Shown here: positions 17,477 through 26,816 of the stretch, one piece after another
Layout: every line of letters begins with the position of its first letter
How positions within the stretch are numbered: position 1 is the first letter of the stretch
Source: CAZDQL01 sp964507325
GTDB lineage: Bacteria > Planctomycetota > UBA1135 > GCA-002686595
Direction: 5' to 3'
NCBI GenBank assembly: GCA_964507325.1
Contig: CAZDQL010000012.1
Span: 1-64,000, forward strand
Length of the DNA stretch: 64,000 nt
Program-made: the position numbers and the translations under genes
The notes under the pieces: generated by a model
Database searches by the model: none
What the model was told of the DNA's origin: nothing
Seen by the model: only the letters and a program-made list of their open reading frames with translations

Positions 17477-18385
17477 GTGAAGCTCTCCCTCCTGCTGGCC
17501 GCCACTCTCCTCCTGACGCCACTCGGAGGGCAGAACGATATCTCGGCCGAGGCCCTGGATGTCACCTTCCTGGTGGCAGCCGACACCCACTACGGTCTCG
17601 ATCAGTGGGGCGACAACGAGAGCCTGAACAAGGCCGCCATCGACCGGATGAACAACCTGGAGGGGACCGCCTGGCCCGCCGTCGCCGGTGGATCACCGAT
17701 CGAGGAGATCCGAGGGGTGCTCGTACCCGGCGACCTGACCGACTCCGGGACATCCTCCAATCTGTACGGCTACTGGTTCTTCGGCCACATCGACGGCTTC
17801 GTGGACGACTACGGCATCAACGGGAACGGTCGCCTGCAGTACGAGGTGTACGAGGGGTACGGCAACCACGACATCCACGATCCGGCCACCGGCGTCGTGC
17901 TGAGCGAGATCGCAAGCCGCAACCAGGTCCGGACCGGCGTGACGAACATCTCCGCCAACGGTCTGCACTACTCCTTCGACTGGGGGCATGCCCACTTCGT
18001 CAACCTGAACGTCTATCCCGGGGGAGCCGGGGACGCCGAGGACAGCCTGGGGTTCCTGGTGCAGGACTTGCAGAGCCAGGTGGGAGACAGCGGCCGGCCA
18101 GTCATCCTCTATCACCACTACGGATTCGATCCGTTCAGCACGAGCTGGTGGACGTATGAGGAGCGGCTCGCCTACAAGGCCGCGCTGGCGGGATACAACG
18201 TGGTGGCCATCTTCAGCGGTCACAACCACGCCGCTCAGCACCGCAAGTGGAACGGCATTCACGCCTTCAACGCTCCCCGCGCCAAGGACCAGAGGTTTCT
18301 CGCCGTCCGGCTGACACCGAGGCGGCTGGTCGTGGCGGTGCGCAACGGTGACGCCTGGAGCAGTACGTGGATCGTGAAGCTCTAG
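17477..18385 (+). CDS. Exported calcineurin-like metallophosphoesterase
   Basis: From the GTG at 17477 the protein has 302 residues and a signal peptide (VKLSLLLAATLLLTPLGG). The metal-binding motifs of the calcineurin-like family appear in order: DTHYG near 40, GDLTDSG near 86, GNHD near 133, HH near 213 and GHNH near 250. Such enzymes use two metal ions to hydrolyse phosphomono- or phosphodiesters; the substrate cannot be read from the sequence. The earlier in-frame start at 17393 would add 28 polar residues before the signal peptide, so GTG is preferred. The next gene starts about 100 bases downstream with its own candidate promoter. Confidence 0.88.
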   Translation: MKLSLLLAATLLLTPLGGQNDISAEALDVTFLVAADTHYGLDQWGDNESLNKAAIDRMNNLEGTAWPAVAGGSPIEEIRGVLVPGDLTDSGTSSNLYGYWFFGHIDGFVDDYGINGNGRLQYEVYEGYGNHDIHDPATGVVLSEIASRNQVRTGVTNISANGLHYSFDWGHAHFVNLNVYPGGAGDAEDSLGFLVQDLQSQVGDSGRPVILYHHYGFDPFSTSWWTYEERLAYKAALAGYNVVAIFSGHNHAAQHRKWNGIHAFNAPRAKDQRFLAVRLTPRRLVVAVRNGDAWSSTWIVKL

Positions 18386-18454
18386 GGCTGCCTCCCACAG
18401 ACGACTCGTAGGCGAGCCTCGGCAGAATCGACGACACTCTCCTCGCCGCCTTGG

Positions 18455-18460
18455 TAGGCT
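18455..18460 (+). promoter_or_regulatory. Candidate -10 element (TAGGCT)
   Basis: TAGGCT lies 30 bases before the ATG at 18491 and belongs to the recurring set. Confidence 0.4.
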
Positions 18461-18490
18461 CAGGGGCGGAATCTGGGCCAAGGCGGTTGC

Positions 18491-21085
18491 ATGATCAAGA
18501 GGACAGCCATCCTCGGCATACTGCTAGTCGTCCTGATCGTGCTGCTGTGGATCGGGACCTCGACGGGAGACGGTCCGGTCCCCGCCGTCGTCTCCTCCGG
18601 CGGTCCTGACGCCCCAGTCCCAGCACTGGACGGAGCGACCGCAGCTCTTCGCGGCGACGGGACCACCCGAGCACCAATCGGAGTCCAGGACCCGAACGGC
18701 GAGGACGGTTTCGAGGAGCCACCCCTCGAGGGCGTGTTGATCCGAGTGCTGCACGGTCACACGGAGGAGCCGGTGCCCGGAGCCGTGGTCTCCTTCGTGG
18801 ACTGTACCGAGGCCGCGCGCGGTAGCTCGCGAATCCCACGACTCCTGAAGGCCTTCGACGAGATGGTCGCCAGGGAGGGTCGACGGTACAGAGCAGATGA
18901 GTTGGGGTTGGTGCACGTTCCCCGACCGCAGGCTGAACACGTGGTCGTGGGGTGTGCCGAGGGGCTTTGGGGAACGGCCACCATTCCAACGCCCAGCATC
19001 GATCTCGTCCGGCTGAAGCTCTTCACCGACCACAGCCTCACGGTTCGGGTGATCGCACCTGACGGCAGGTCCCGCGCGGGCGTGCCCGTCGCAGTTCGCC
19101 TCGGCATGGATCGAGCCCGCGACGCCCCCAGCGACGCCACCTCCGATCCCGACGGCACCGTCGTGTTTCCCCACGTCACCTCCCTCGCGGCGAGCCGCGG
19201 CGTCTCCACCGCCGTGGCTTTCCTGCCCTTCCCCGGTATCCACCCGGTGGAGGCCGAGGTGGCTCTGACCGCGCGCCGGGATCTGACCTGCGAGCTGCGG
19301 CTTCCTCCCACCGGTGCCCTGGAGGTGGTGGTGATCGACGCGCAGGGCCGACCCAGCGAAGACGCGTACCTGGTGCGCACAGCGGCCTTCGAAGCGGAGG
19401 AGGAGATCGATCTCGGGCACCGCTACTTCCGCTCGGGTCGACGAGAGGTGCGGCGCGTTCCCGAAGGGGGACGGGCGCTCTTCGAGCACGTGGAGCTGGG
19501 CCGCTGGTTCGGAGTCATCGCGCAGGTGCGCGGCCATTCGTCTCCTCCCATCGGTCAGGGGCTCGGTCCAACCCAGGTGGGGGAGACCGCTCGACTGGAG
19601 GTTCGCATCGAGGAAGCGAGCCCTGAACTGCTGGGCCGCATCCTCGACAGGCAGGGTGCTCCACTCGGTCCCTGCTCGTGGGCCCTGACACTCACCACCG
19701 ACTACCAATCAAGAGGGCAGCACCTCGCCCGATCGGATCTGGAGACCGACGCCGAGGGGCGCTTCCGGCACGTGCTCACAGTCGCCCCATTCGACGGCGG
19801 CCGTCGTAGCGCCCGTTTCGCGCGACGGAGCGAGGGGGAGGAGCCGGAGGTCTCCGTCGAGGTGGATCTGTCCCACGCGCTCGAGCCGGGAGAGAACGAC
19901 CTCGGTGATCTGGTAGCGGGGGTGGCCCCTCCTCTCGTCAGCGGCGTGGTGGTGGACGCGGGCGGGGCCCCGGTGGCCGCCGCCACGGTCGAGTTCCTGA
20001 GCGGCACGGCGCGCCCCGATGGGGAGGGGGTTCGGTGGGAGAGCCACAGCTTGCTGAAGAGCGTGTCCAACGCCCAAGGGCGCTTCGTGATCCGAGGACG
20101 TCCCGGTGACGGAGACGCCTTTGCGCTCCTGGCCAGTCATGACAGCTACGCTACTGGCGAGCGGGTACCCACGACTCCGGGCGCAGTCAACGTCCAGCTC
20201 GTGCTGAGTGCCGGAGGGACGCTCGTGGGCCGGTATCTACTCGATGACGAGGTCTCTGCCCAGGACCTTCTCGTCACCCTGAGGCGCGTGGATCTCACTT
20301 CTGACGACGATCGCGGCCAACGAGTCCTCGCCGATGAGGACCAGAGCTTCACGGTGCAGTCACTCGCTCCCGGCGTGTACCGGCTGGTGGTCGAGCTCGC
20401 ATCCGAGAGCCACTCCATCGCCAGCGTGGAGGGTATCGAGGTTCGCGGCGGCGAGAGAACCGAGGATCCCAGGCTCGCTCCCCTCGATCTGCGCGGACTG
20501 ATCCACGTCTTCACCGTCACGGCGATCGACGAGCGCGGGGCCACGATCCCTCGGCCCTGGCTCTCGTACGCGGGTCCTGGGGGCGACGAGAGGCCCCATC
20601 TGGTGTCCGAGGGCGGCGCCCCGGGGTGTCTCAGGATCCGAACTCGACACACCGAGGTGGACGCCACGGTGTTCGCCGCTGGGTACCGGACACACCGGCT
20701 CCCGGCTCTCTGCGCGGATACCCAGGTGACCCTGCGCACTGGCATTCCTGTGCGTCTCGTGCTGCGTGATCCCAGTGCCGTGCCTGATCGCGGATTCGCA
20801 CTCGCCGCGAACCTGACCCTCGCGGGGCCCGGCTCACCCATCTTCGCGCGGTTGAGTTTCGACGAGCGCGGCGAGGCCCGCGGCCGCCTCGGAGCGCCCG
20901 GAACCTGGGAGCTTCAGTACGTGATGGGAGAGGTGGACGAAGAGGGCCAAGCGCGCTTCTCGGTCTTCCTGGGGGGTGACACGAGGGAGCTGATCGAGGT
21001 CGCTGAGTCGGACGAAGAGCAGATCATCCGCGTGGATATCGCGCCAGAAACCGTGGATGCGGTCACTCGACACTGGGGGGATTGA
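18491..21085 (+). CDS. Membrane-anchored carboxypeptidase-regulatory-like repeat protein
   Basis: The 864-residue protein has an uncleaved or signal-type helix at about 5-22 (AILGILLVVLIVLLWIG), then a low-complexity linker and several beta-sandwich units. Repeat signatures include VLHGHTEEPVPGAVVSFVD, VVVIDAQGRPSEDAYLV, VVVDAGGAPVAAATVEFL and TAIDERGATIPRPWLSY. The arrangement matches the protein at 45019-47094, including the short positively charged N-terminus before the helix. It probably stands on the outer face of the membrane as a binding or structural protein; no enzyme domain is visible. Confidence 0.78.
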   Translation: MIKRTAILGILLVVLIVLLWIGTSTGDGPVPAVVSSGGPDAPVPALDGATAALRGDGTTRAPIGVQDPNGEDGFEEPPLEGVLIRVLHGHTEEPVPGAVVSFVDCTEAARGSSRIPRLLKAFDEMVAREGRRYRADELGLVHVPRPQAEHVVVGCAEGLWGTATIPTPSIDLVRLKLFTDHSLTVRVIAPDGRSRAGVPVAVRLGMDRARDAPSDATSDPDGTVVFPHVTSLAASRGVSTAVAFLPFPGIHPVEAEVALTARRDLTCELRLPPTGALEVVVIDAQGRPSEDAYLVRTAAFEAEEEIDLGHRYFRSGRREVRRVPEGGRALFEHVELGRWFGVIAQVRGHSSPPIGQGLGPTQVGETARLEVRIEEASPELLGRILDRQGAPLGPCSWALTLTTDYQSRGQHLARSDLETDAEGRFRHVLTVAPFDGGRRSARFARRSEGEEPEVSVEVDLSHALEPGENDLGDLVAGVAPPLVSGVVVDAGGAPVAAATVEFLSGTARPDGEGVRWESHSLLKSVSNAQGRFVIRGRPGDGDAFALLASHDSYATGERVPTTPGAVNVQLVLSAGGTLVGRYLLDDEVSAQDLLVTLRRVDLTSDDDRGQRVLADEDQSFTVQSLAPGVYRLVVELASESHSIASVEGIEVRGGERTEDPRLAPLDLRGLIHVFTVTAIDERGATIPRPWLSYAGPGGDERPHLVSEGGAPGCLRIRTRHTEVDATVFAAGYRTHRLPALCADTQVTLRTGIPVRLVLRDPSAVPDRGFALAANLTLAGPGSPIFARLSFDERGEARGRLGAPGTWELQYVMGEVDEEGQARFSVFLGGDTRELIEVAESDEEQIIRVDIAPETVDAVTRHWGD

Positions 21086-21152
21086 GCCCCCGCCCGATTT
21101 CGTGTGGTGCTATGGTGAAGAGGCGTCCATCCCCGCATGCCTTGGAGGTCCC

Positions 21153-22505
21153 ATGCTTCGTCCGCTCCTCGGCGCCGCGCTCCTCCTCGCGCCGGCATCC
21201 GCCCAGACGTTGATCAATCACGCCCGTCTCGGCCAGGCCAGTCAGTCGACGATGAGCAGCGGCGGAGTCGCCTCGCGCGGGATCGACGGGTCGAGTGAGG
21301 GCACCTGGACTGCCGGCTCGGTCACCAACACCCAGAACCAGGCGGGCTCCTGGTGGGAGGTCGATCTCGGCGCGCGGCGTGACGTGCTCGAGATCGTGCT
21401 GCACAACCGCGCCGACTGCTGTCACCAGCGCCTGTCGAACTTCCGCGTTTCCCTGTTCGACGGCGCGGCCGAGGTGGCGGGTGCGGACTTCCACACGGCC
21501 GGCACCTGGGTCGCCGCGGGAGGTAGCGAGACGATGCTCCTGCCGCCGGCCACCGCCGGCGACCGCGTCGTCGTCGCCCTGCTCGGCCCGAATGCCTACG
21601 GGGATGACGTCCTGTCCTTGGCGGAGGTGGAGGTGCTCGGTCCAGCGCCGGGACTGATGAACGTCGCCCTCGGTGGGACGGCTACCCAATCGACCACCAC
21701 CCACGGCGGGACGGCCGACCGGGCGATCGATGGCTGGGTCAACGGGATGTGGAGCCAGGGGACGATCACCCACACCGACACCGCCGCCACGAACAGCTGG
21801 TGGGAGGTCGATCTGGGCCATACCTGGCTCCTGGCGGAGGTGCACCTGCACAACCGCGGTGACTGCTGCTGGACGCGCCTCTCGAACTTCCACCTCTCCG
21901 TGTTCGCGGGGCCGACGGAGATCTGGGGCCAGGACTACTTCCTCGGCAGCGGCAACGTGGAACAACACGGCCGGCTGGCGGTCCTTCTACCTGCCGGGAC
22001 CTACGGTGACCGCGTGCGCGTCGAGCTCCTGGGGACGAACAACGACGGCAACGGAGTCCTGTCCCTCTCCGAGGTGGTGGTGCTGGGCGGGGCGATCGGG
22101 ACGCAGTACTGCACCTCGGCGCCGAGCTCCCTGGGCGAGCCGGTCAAGCTGGCCCTGCACGGCGCGGAGGAGGTGGCCCACAACGAACTGACGCTGACCG
22201 CCAGCAACCTGCCGCCGGGGGAGCTGGCGCTGGGCTTCTACGGCTTGGAGCAGACCTGGATCCCCGCCGGAGACGGAACCCTGTGCGTCGCCCCCGGCAT
22301 GGTGGGCTTCTACCTGCGGCTCGGTCTGCCGGTGGGGGTCGGGTCGGACGGGATGATCTCCTTCCCGATCGATCTGAACGCGCCGCCCAGCTCGGCGGGG
22401 CTGATCCTGCCCGGATCGTCCTGGTGCTTCCAGCTGTGGTTCAAGGACAGGGGCGGGACTGTGGGCTACTCCTTCAGCGACGCCTACGAGGTGACCTTCA
22501 TCTGA
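21153..22505 (+). CDS. Exported protein with two F-type lectin domains
   Basis: The 450-residue protein has a signal peptide (MLRPLLGAALLLAPASA) and two tandem discoidin-fold domains (about 20-165 and 170-325). Each carries the fucose-binding R-x-D-x4-R motif of F-type lectins with vicinal cysteines: RADCCHQR and RGDCCWTR. Domain 2 also has a histidine at the position expected about 27 residues earlier (THTDT), where domain 1 has Asn. The C-terminal 120 residues (GTQYCTSAPSSLGEP to the end) form a module also found at the end of the cytochrome at 41251-43629. GGAGG at 21144-21148 supports the ATG at 21153. The 3' end overlaps convergent aroB by 8 bases. Confidence 0.85.
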   Translation: MLRPLLGAALLLAPASAQTLINHARLGQASQSTMSSGGVASRGIDGSSEGTWTAGSVTNTQNQAGSWWEVDLGARRDVLEIVLHNRADCCHQRLSNFRVSLFDGAAEVAGADFHTAGTWVAAGGSETMLLPPATAGDRVVVALLGPNAYGDDVLSLAEVEVLGPAPGLMNVALGGTATQSTTTHGGTADRAIDGWVNGMWSQGTITHTDTAATNSWWEVDLGHTWLLAEVHLHNRGDCCWTRLSNFHLSVFAGPTEIWGQDYFLGSGNVEQHGRLAVLLPAGTYGDRVRVELLGTNNDGNGVLSLSEVVVLGGAIGTQYCTSAPSSLGEPVKLALHGAEEVAHNELTLTASNLPPGELALGFYGLEQTWIPAGDGTLCVAPGMVGFYLRLGLPVGVGSDGMISFPIDLNAPPSSAGLILPGSSWCFQLWFKDRGGTVGYSFSDAYEVTFI

Positions 22506-23577
22506 GGAGCTCGCGCAGGAGCGCGTCTTCGAGCTCGATCCCGGGCAGCGCCGCGCCGGCGCGCTCCAGGAGGACGAACTCCGGCTGGTCGACCGCTCCC
22601 TTCTTGTCGTGGGAGAACCCGGCCATGAGGGCCTCCGGCGCGAGATCGCAGCCGTACTCCCGAGCGAGCTCCGCCAAGCTCGTGGGCAGGCCCAGGGTCG
22701 CCAGGAGGCTCGCCACCCGCCCCTCCAACCCGGCGTCGGCGAGGTGCCCGGTCCGCGCGCTGCCCCGCAGCGCGAGCGCCAGCCCCACCGCCACCGCCAC
22801 GCCGTGGGGCACCCGGCCGTAGCCGGCGGCGTGCTCGATGGCGTGGGCGAAGGTGTGGCCCAGGTTGAGGACGCGCCGCTGACCCGCCTCGGTTGGATCC
22901 GCGGCCACCACCCGCGCCTTGATCTCCACGCAAGCCGCGACCGTCGCGGCACACGCCTCCACCTCCCCCGCGGCGAGGGAGCCCGCTCGCTCCTCCAGGG
23001 CCGCGAGCGCCGAATCGCTCCCGATCAGCGCCGTCTTCACCACCTCCCCCAGTCCCGAGCGGTGCTCCGCTGGATCCAGGGTCTCGAGCACCTCGACGTC
23101 GCAGATCACTCCCCGCGGCTGGTGGAAGGTGCCCGCCAGGTTCTTGCCAGCCACCAGGTTGATGGCGGTCTTGCCCCCCACCGACGCGTCGACCTGGGCG
23201 AGCAGGGTCGTCGGCAGGTGGACGACGGCGATGCCGCGTTTGAAGAGGGAGGCCGCCAACCCTCCCAGATCCCCGATTGTCCCGCCGCCGAAGGTCACCA
23301 GGACCGAGCGGCGGCTGAGGCCGGCCCCCGCCAGGAACTCGAGCACCTCCCCCAGTCGGTCGAGGGTCTTGGCGCTCTCCCCGCCCTCGATCTCCAGCCG
23401 CGGCGCCGCGGCCAGTCCCTCGAGCCGATCCCCGTGCAGCCCCGCCACCGCTGCATCCGCCAACACCGCCACCGCGTCCGCTTCCGCCGTCAGCTCGGGC
23501 AGCAGGGCACTCAACCCCGCGCCGACGTGCACGCGGTAGGGGGGATCGACGGCGACCTCGAGCACGCGCGTGCTCAC
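22498..23577 (-). CDS. aroB: 3-dehydroquinate synthase
   Basis: AroB converts DAHP to 3-dehydroquinate, the second step of the shikimate pathway, using NAD and a metal ion in the cytoplasm. The 359-residue protein has the NAD-binding stretch TFGGGTIGDLGGLAA, the motif LPTTLLAQVDASVGGKTAIN, HQPRGVICD, the metal-site region SGLGEVVKTALIGS and NLGHTFAHAIEHAAGYGRVPHG, all diagnostic. The length is normal. I chose the GTG at 23577 because it overlaps the stop of the upstream gene as GTGA, implying translational coupling. The 3' end overlaps the convergent lectin gene by 8 bases. Confidence 0.97.
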   Translation of the reverse strand: MSTRVLEVAVDPPYRVHVGAGLSALLPELTAEADAVAVLADAAVAGLHGDRLEGLAAAPRLEIEGGESAKTLDRLGEVLEFLAGAGLSRRSVLVTFGGGTIGDLGGLAASLFKRGIAVVHLPTTLLAQVDASVGGKTAINLVAGKNLAGTFHQPRGVICDVEVLETLDPAEHRSGLGEVVKTALIGSDSALAALEERAGSLAAGEVEACAATVAACVEIKARVVAADPTEAGQRRVLNLGHTFAHAIEHAAGYGRVPHGVAVAVGLALALRGSARTGHLADAGLEGRVASLLATLGLPTSLAELAREYGCDLAPEALMAGFSHDKKGAVDQPEFVLLERAGAALPGIELEDALLRELLR

Positions 23578-24986
23578 GAGTCCTGGGGAGGGCTCTCCCC
23601 CGCCTCCGCGGCGGCCTGACGGTCGCGGCGGGCCCGGCGTCGGCGCACGAGTTCGGCCTGCAGCTCCTTGGAGGAGCGCGCGTCCCGCCGCAAGAGCCAG
23701 AAGATCAGCACGATCATCACCACCGTGCCCACCAGGACGCCCCACAGGATCTGCCGCGTGGTGGGGTCGAGCGGCGGGTCGAAGGCCTCGACCGAGCTCA
23801 TCACGAAGAAGGGCGCGCGTCCCGGCCGGCCGTCCACGCGTTCGTAGAAGACCGTCTTGAGGAAGAAGCCGCGCGCGACGACGAAGCGTGCCTCGCCATC
23901 GTGATCCGCGAGCTCCGGCTTGTCGAAGGGCCCGAGGTACTGGATCACCCCCGTGGAACCCCTCCAGGTGTTGTTGCCGATCCAGCCGCGCGTCACGCGC
24001 TCGAGCCGCAGGGGGTTCTCACCGGCCTCCTCGGTCCAGGCGCCGAGGTTGCCGCAGATCGGCAGGCGCATCGGCTTGCCGCGGAAGAAGTCGCCCCCCT
24101 GCGCGATGGTGTTCAAGAGGTCGCTGTTCACCTCCGGCGCTTCATCCCAGTCGATCTCCTCGGCGCGCTCGGCCGCGAAGGCCATCAGCGCCCACTGGGC
24201 CTCGTGGGGGATGCCACTCTGCTGTTTGAGCTCGTCGTCGGTCACCTCTCGCAGGAGCTGCATCCACAGCTCTTCCTGCGTCGGCGCGGGTAGGACCTCG
24301 TAGGAGCGCATCAACTCGCGGCCGGCGACCAAGGGGCCCTCGCGCATCTCACCCGCCGCCTCGGCGCGCAGGATCTGGGCGAAGACGCCGTCCAGGCGCA
24401 CGTAGTCGTCGACCGCCATCTCCACCGGCCGCAGGCAGGCGAAGTGTCCCCAGCCTCCGCCCTCGAGCTCGATGCTGCCCATGTGGCGCTCGCCGATGGC
24501 GGGGTCGTCGCTCTTGTGGGTGACCAGACGCGCCAAGCGTCCGCGCAGGCGCAGGGCCTCGACGCGGTGGGAGGCGGGATCGCTGGCCAGCTCCTCGGCC
24601 ACCGCCGCGTCCACCTCCCGAATGCCGAGCGCTTCGTAGTTCCTCGCCTGCAGGGTGACCGAGTACTTGAGCAACCCCTCGAGCGGCTCCGTGCTGGGGA
24701 TCAGGCGCGTCTCGGGGGATCCGTCGGAGATCTGCGCCAGGAGCTCGTCGTCGTCGAAGGGCAGGGTCAGGATCTGCGGCCCGTCGGGCCCCTCATCGCC
24801 TCCCATCGGGAAGCCCTGATCCTCCGCGTCGTCCGCGGAGCTCATCATGCGGGTGCCGAAGTACCCCGCACCCAGGACCACCACCGCGATCGCGAGCAAG
24901 AGGATGCGCCGCCGGTCGCGCCGGCCCATCGCCTCGGCCTCGGCCAGGGTCATGCGGTTGCGTTGCTTGCCGGGAAGGGAGCTCAT
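23574..24986 (-). CDS. Membrane protein with N- and C-terminal helices, unknown function
   Basis: The 470-residue protein has a basic N-terminus, a transmembrane helix at about 27-44 (ILLLAIAVVVLGAGYFG) and a large extracytoplasmic region. A second helix sits near 419-440 (LWGVLVGTVVMIVLIFWLL), followed by a basic tail. The soluble part contains GRLARLVTHKSDDPAIGER and GNNTWRGSTGVIQYLGPFD, and I do not recognise it. The ATG at 24986 has GAGGAGG about 5 bases upstream and overlaps the preceding stop as ATGA. Its tight coupling to a glutamine amidotransferase-like gene and aroB says it is expressed with them, not what it does. Confidence 0.72.
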   Translation of the reverse strand: MSSLPGKQRNRMTLAEAEAMGRRDRRRILLLAIAVVVLGAGYFGTRMMSSADDAEDQGFPMGGDEGPDGPQILTLPFDDDELLAQISDGSPETRLIPSTEPLEGLLKYSVTLQARNYEALGIREVDAAVAEELASDPASHRVEALRLRGRLARLVTHKSDDPAIGERHMGSIELEGGGWGHFACLRPVEMAVDDYVRLDGVFAQILRAEAAGEMREGPLVAGRELMRSYEVLPAPTQEELWMQLLREVTDDELKQQSGIPHEAQWALMAFAAERAEEIDWDEAPEVNSDLLNTIAQGGDFFRGKPMRLPICGNLGAWTEEAGENPLRLERVTRGWIGNNTWRGSTGVIQYLGPFDKPELADHDGEARFVVARGFFLKTVFYERVDGRPGRAPFFVMSSVEAFDPPLDPTTRQILWGVLVGTVVMIVLIFWLLRRDARSSKELQAELVRRRRARRDRQAAAEAGESPPQDS

Positions 24987-25759
24987 GGACCTCCTCGCGT
25001 GGTTGCCATCGGAGTTGCCGGGTCCCCGGCCGACGCCGCCACGTCCACCAGGGCTTGGAAGAGCCGGTCCTGGACCTCCGCAGCTCCGAGTCGGAGTTCC
25101 GGATGCCACTGCACGCCCACGGCGAACGCCAGGTCCGGTCGCTCGATCGCCTCGACCAGCCCCTCGTCGTCGGTGGCCACGACCCGCCAGGGGGCGGGGA
25201 CGGCGTCCAACGCTTGGTGGTGGTGGGAGGCCACGGGCAGCTCCTCTACCCCCAGAGCCCCGGCCAGTTTCGACCCGGGGGTCACGAAGACCCCGTGGTC
25301 CACGTCCTTGTGGGCGTGGCACCCCGGCCGGTCCTCCGGCAGGTGCTGCAGGAGCCGAGCCCCGCCGGCTATCCCCATCAGCTGCATGCCGTAGCAGATC
25401 CCGAGCAGGGGCAGGTCCCGCTCCAGGGCGGCGGCGGTCAAGAGCAGATCGAACTCCTGCTTGGCGGGCAGGGTGGGGACCGCTTCGGGGTGGGTGGGAC
25501 CCTGACCGAGGGGCTCGGTGGAGAAGTCGTCTCCGCCGGTGAGCAGGAGGCCGTCGATGCGGTCGAGCAGGCGCTCCAGCGCCTCCCCTCCGCCGAGGGG
25601 GGGGATCACCAGCGGCACGGCCCCGGCGCGCAACAGCGGCTCGACGTAGCGGTCGCGCAGGCGCAGCTCGTGGGGCTTCTCCGGCGCCACGAAGCCGTTG
25701 ATGGCGATCAGGGGAGGGCGCCGTGCGTGGACTCCATCGGGGGTCATCGAGGCCCTCAT
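24983..25759 (-). CDS. Class-I glutamine amidotransferase-like hydrolase (peptidase C26, PuuD-like)
   Basis: The 258-residue protein belongs to the peptidase C26 / gamma-glutamyl-GABA hydrolase group. It has DGLLLTGGDDFSTE, the nucleophile elbow LGICYGMQLMGI with the catalytic Cys, HHHQALDAVP and the GVQWHPE motif that supplies the His and Glu of the triad. Relatives hydrolyse gamma-glutamyl conjugates such as gamma-glutamyl-GABA; the actual substrate here is unknown. The ATG at 25759 or one at 25747 could start translation. It is the first gene of a three-gene unit ending with aroB and is divergent from the CaCA exchanger gene. Confidence 0.88.
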   Translation of the reverse strand: MRASMTPDGVHARRPPLIAINGFVAPEKPHELRLRDRYVEPLLRAGAVPLVIPPLGGGEALERLLDRIDGLLLTGGDDFSTEPLGQGPTHPEAVPTLPAKQEFDLLLTAAALERDLPLLGICYGMQLMGIAGGARLLQHLPEDRPGCHAHKDVDHGVFVTPGSKLAGALGVEELPVASHHHQALDAVPAPWRVVATDDEGLVEAIERPDLAFAVGVQWHPELRLGAAEVQDRLFQALVDVAASAGDPATPMATTRGGP

Positions 25760-25827
25760 TATGGTCTCACCCTCCGTCGCTCCCCACGTTCGACGCGGAA
25801 CTTGGCTCCCGGGGCGCCGGACGCCGG

Positions 25828-25833
25828 TAGGAT
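25828..25833 (+). promoter_or_regulatory. Candidate -10 element (TAGGAT)
   Basis: TAGGAT ends 9 bases before the GTG at 25843, so a transcript from it would be nearly leaderless. The region lies between two divergent genes. Confidence 0.35.
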
Positions 25834-25842
25834 CTGCGCCCC

Positions 25843-26799
25843 GTGCCCTCCTGGATACTCCATCTGGCGCTCCTCGTGGCGGGCTTCGTGCTCCTGGCCC
25901 GAGGAGCCGGGGGTCTGGTCGACGGGGGGGCGACCCTGGCACGTCGCCTGGGGGTCGGTCCCCTCACCATCGGCTTGACGGTGGTCGCCTGGGGCACGTC
26001 GATGCCGGAGGTGGTCGTCTCCGGCTACGCCGCGTTCACGGGTCACCCCGCCTCCAGCCTGGGGAACGTGCTCGGTTCGAACGTGGCCAACATCGGCCTG
26101 GTCCTCGGGGCGGGGGCGTTGATCCTGCCGGCGGTGATCCACGGGAAGATGCACCTGCAGGAGCGGATCTGGGTGGTTGGCTCCCTGGTCCTGTTGTGGG
26201 GGGTGTGCCGCGATGACGCCCTCCTGGGCTGGGAAGCGCTGGTCCTGCTGGGGGCTTTCGGCGTCTACAACCTCCTCCTGCTGCGCGGGGCGACCGAACC
26301 GGATGCCGTGCTCGAAGAGCAGGAGGAGCACGCCTCCCGCCGCCCCTGGCTGGCGGTCGTCCTGGGCAGCTTGGCGATCGCCGTCGGCGCCGAGCTCGCC
26401 ATGCGCGGCGCCCTGGGTCTGGCGGCGGAGGCGGGGCTGGAAGACCGGGTGGTGGGACTCACGATCCTGGCCCTCGGCACGTCGCTGCCCGAGCTCGCCG
26501 CGGGGGTCACGAGCGCCGTCAAGGGACACGCCGAGATCGGTTTCGGCAACGTCGTCGGCAGCAACGTCTTCAACACCCTGGCGGTGATGGGGATCGCCGG
26601 CATCGTGGGCCCCTTCGACACCCCCGAGGCGGGCGTGGAGATCGCCCGCGCCTTGACGATCGACTTCCCCGTGACCGCCGGCTTCACGCTGGTGTTGGTG
26701 AGCTTCCCGATGCTCTTCCGCAAGCGGAAGGGACGCTCGGCGGGGGTCTTCCTGCTGGTGGCCTACTTGGCCTACATGACGCTGGTCCTGCTCGGCTGA
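25843..26799 (+). CDS. CaCA-family sodium/calcium exchanger-like transporter
   Basis: The 318-residue inner-membrane protein has about ten helices in two homologous halves. Each half carries the alpha-repeat of the CaCA family: AWGTSMPEVVVSGYAA with GNVLGSNVANIGLVLG, and ALGTSLPELAAGVTSA with GNVVGSNVFNTLAVMG. The acidic residues in GTS-x-PE are the ion ligands in known exchangers. It is closest in shape to the YrbG/NCX-like bacterial antiporters that export calcium or a related cation in exchange for sodium or protons. The GTG start is chosen because it leads directly into the first helix. Confidence 0.94.
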   Translation: MPSWILHLALLVAGFVLLARGAGGLVDGGATLARRLGVGPLTIGLTVVAWGTSMPEVVVSGYAAFTGHPASSLGNVLGSNVANIGLVLGAGALILPAVIHGKMHLQERIWVVGSLVLLWGVCRDDALLGWEALVLLGAFGVYNLLLLRGATEPDAVLEEQEEHASRRPWLAVVLGSLAIAVGAELAMRGALGLAAEAGLEDRVVGLTILALGTSLPELAAGVTSAVKGHAEIGFGNVVGSNVFNTLAVMGIAGIVGPFDTPEAGVEIARALTIDFPVTAGFTLVLVSFPMLFRKRKGRSAGVFLLVAYLAYMTLVLLG

Positions 26800-26801
26800 G
26801 C

Positions 26802-26816
26802 GGGCGCGCAGCGCCC
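26802..26816. terminator. Hairpin between convergent genes
   Basis: GGGCGC-GCA-GCGCCC is a perfect 6-bp stem with a 3-base loop lying between the two stop codons. The same GGGCGC stem core occurs at 58470-58486. There is no U-tract. Confidence 0.5.
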
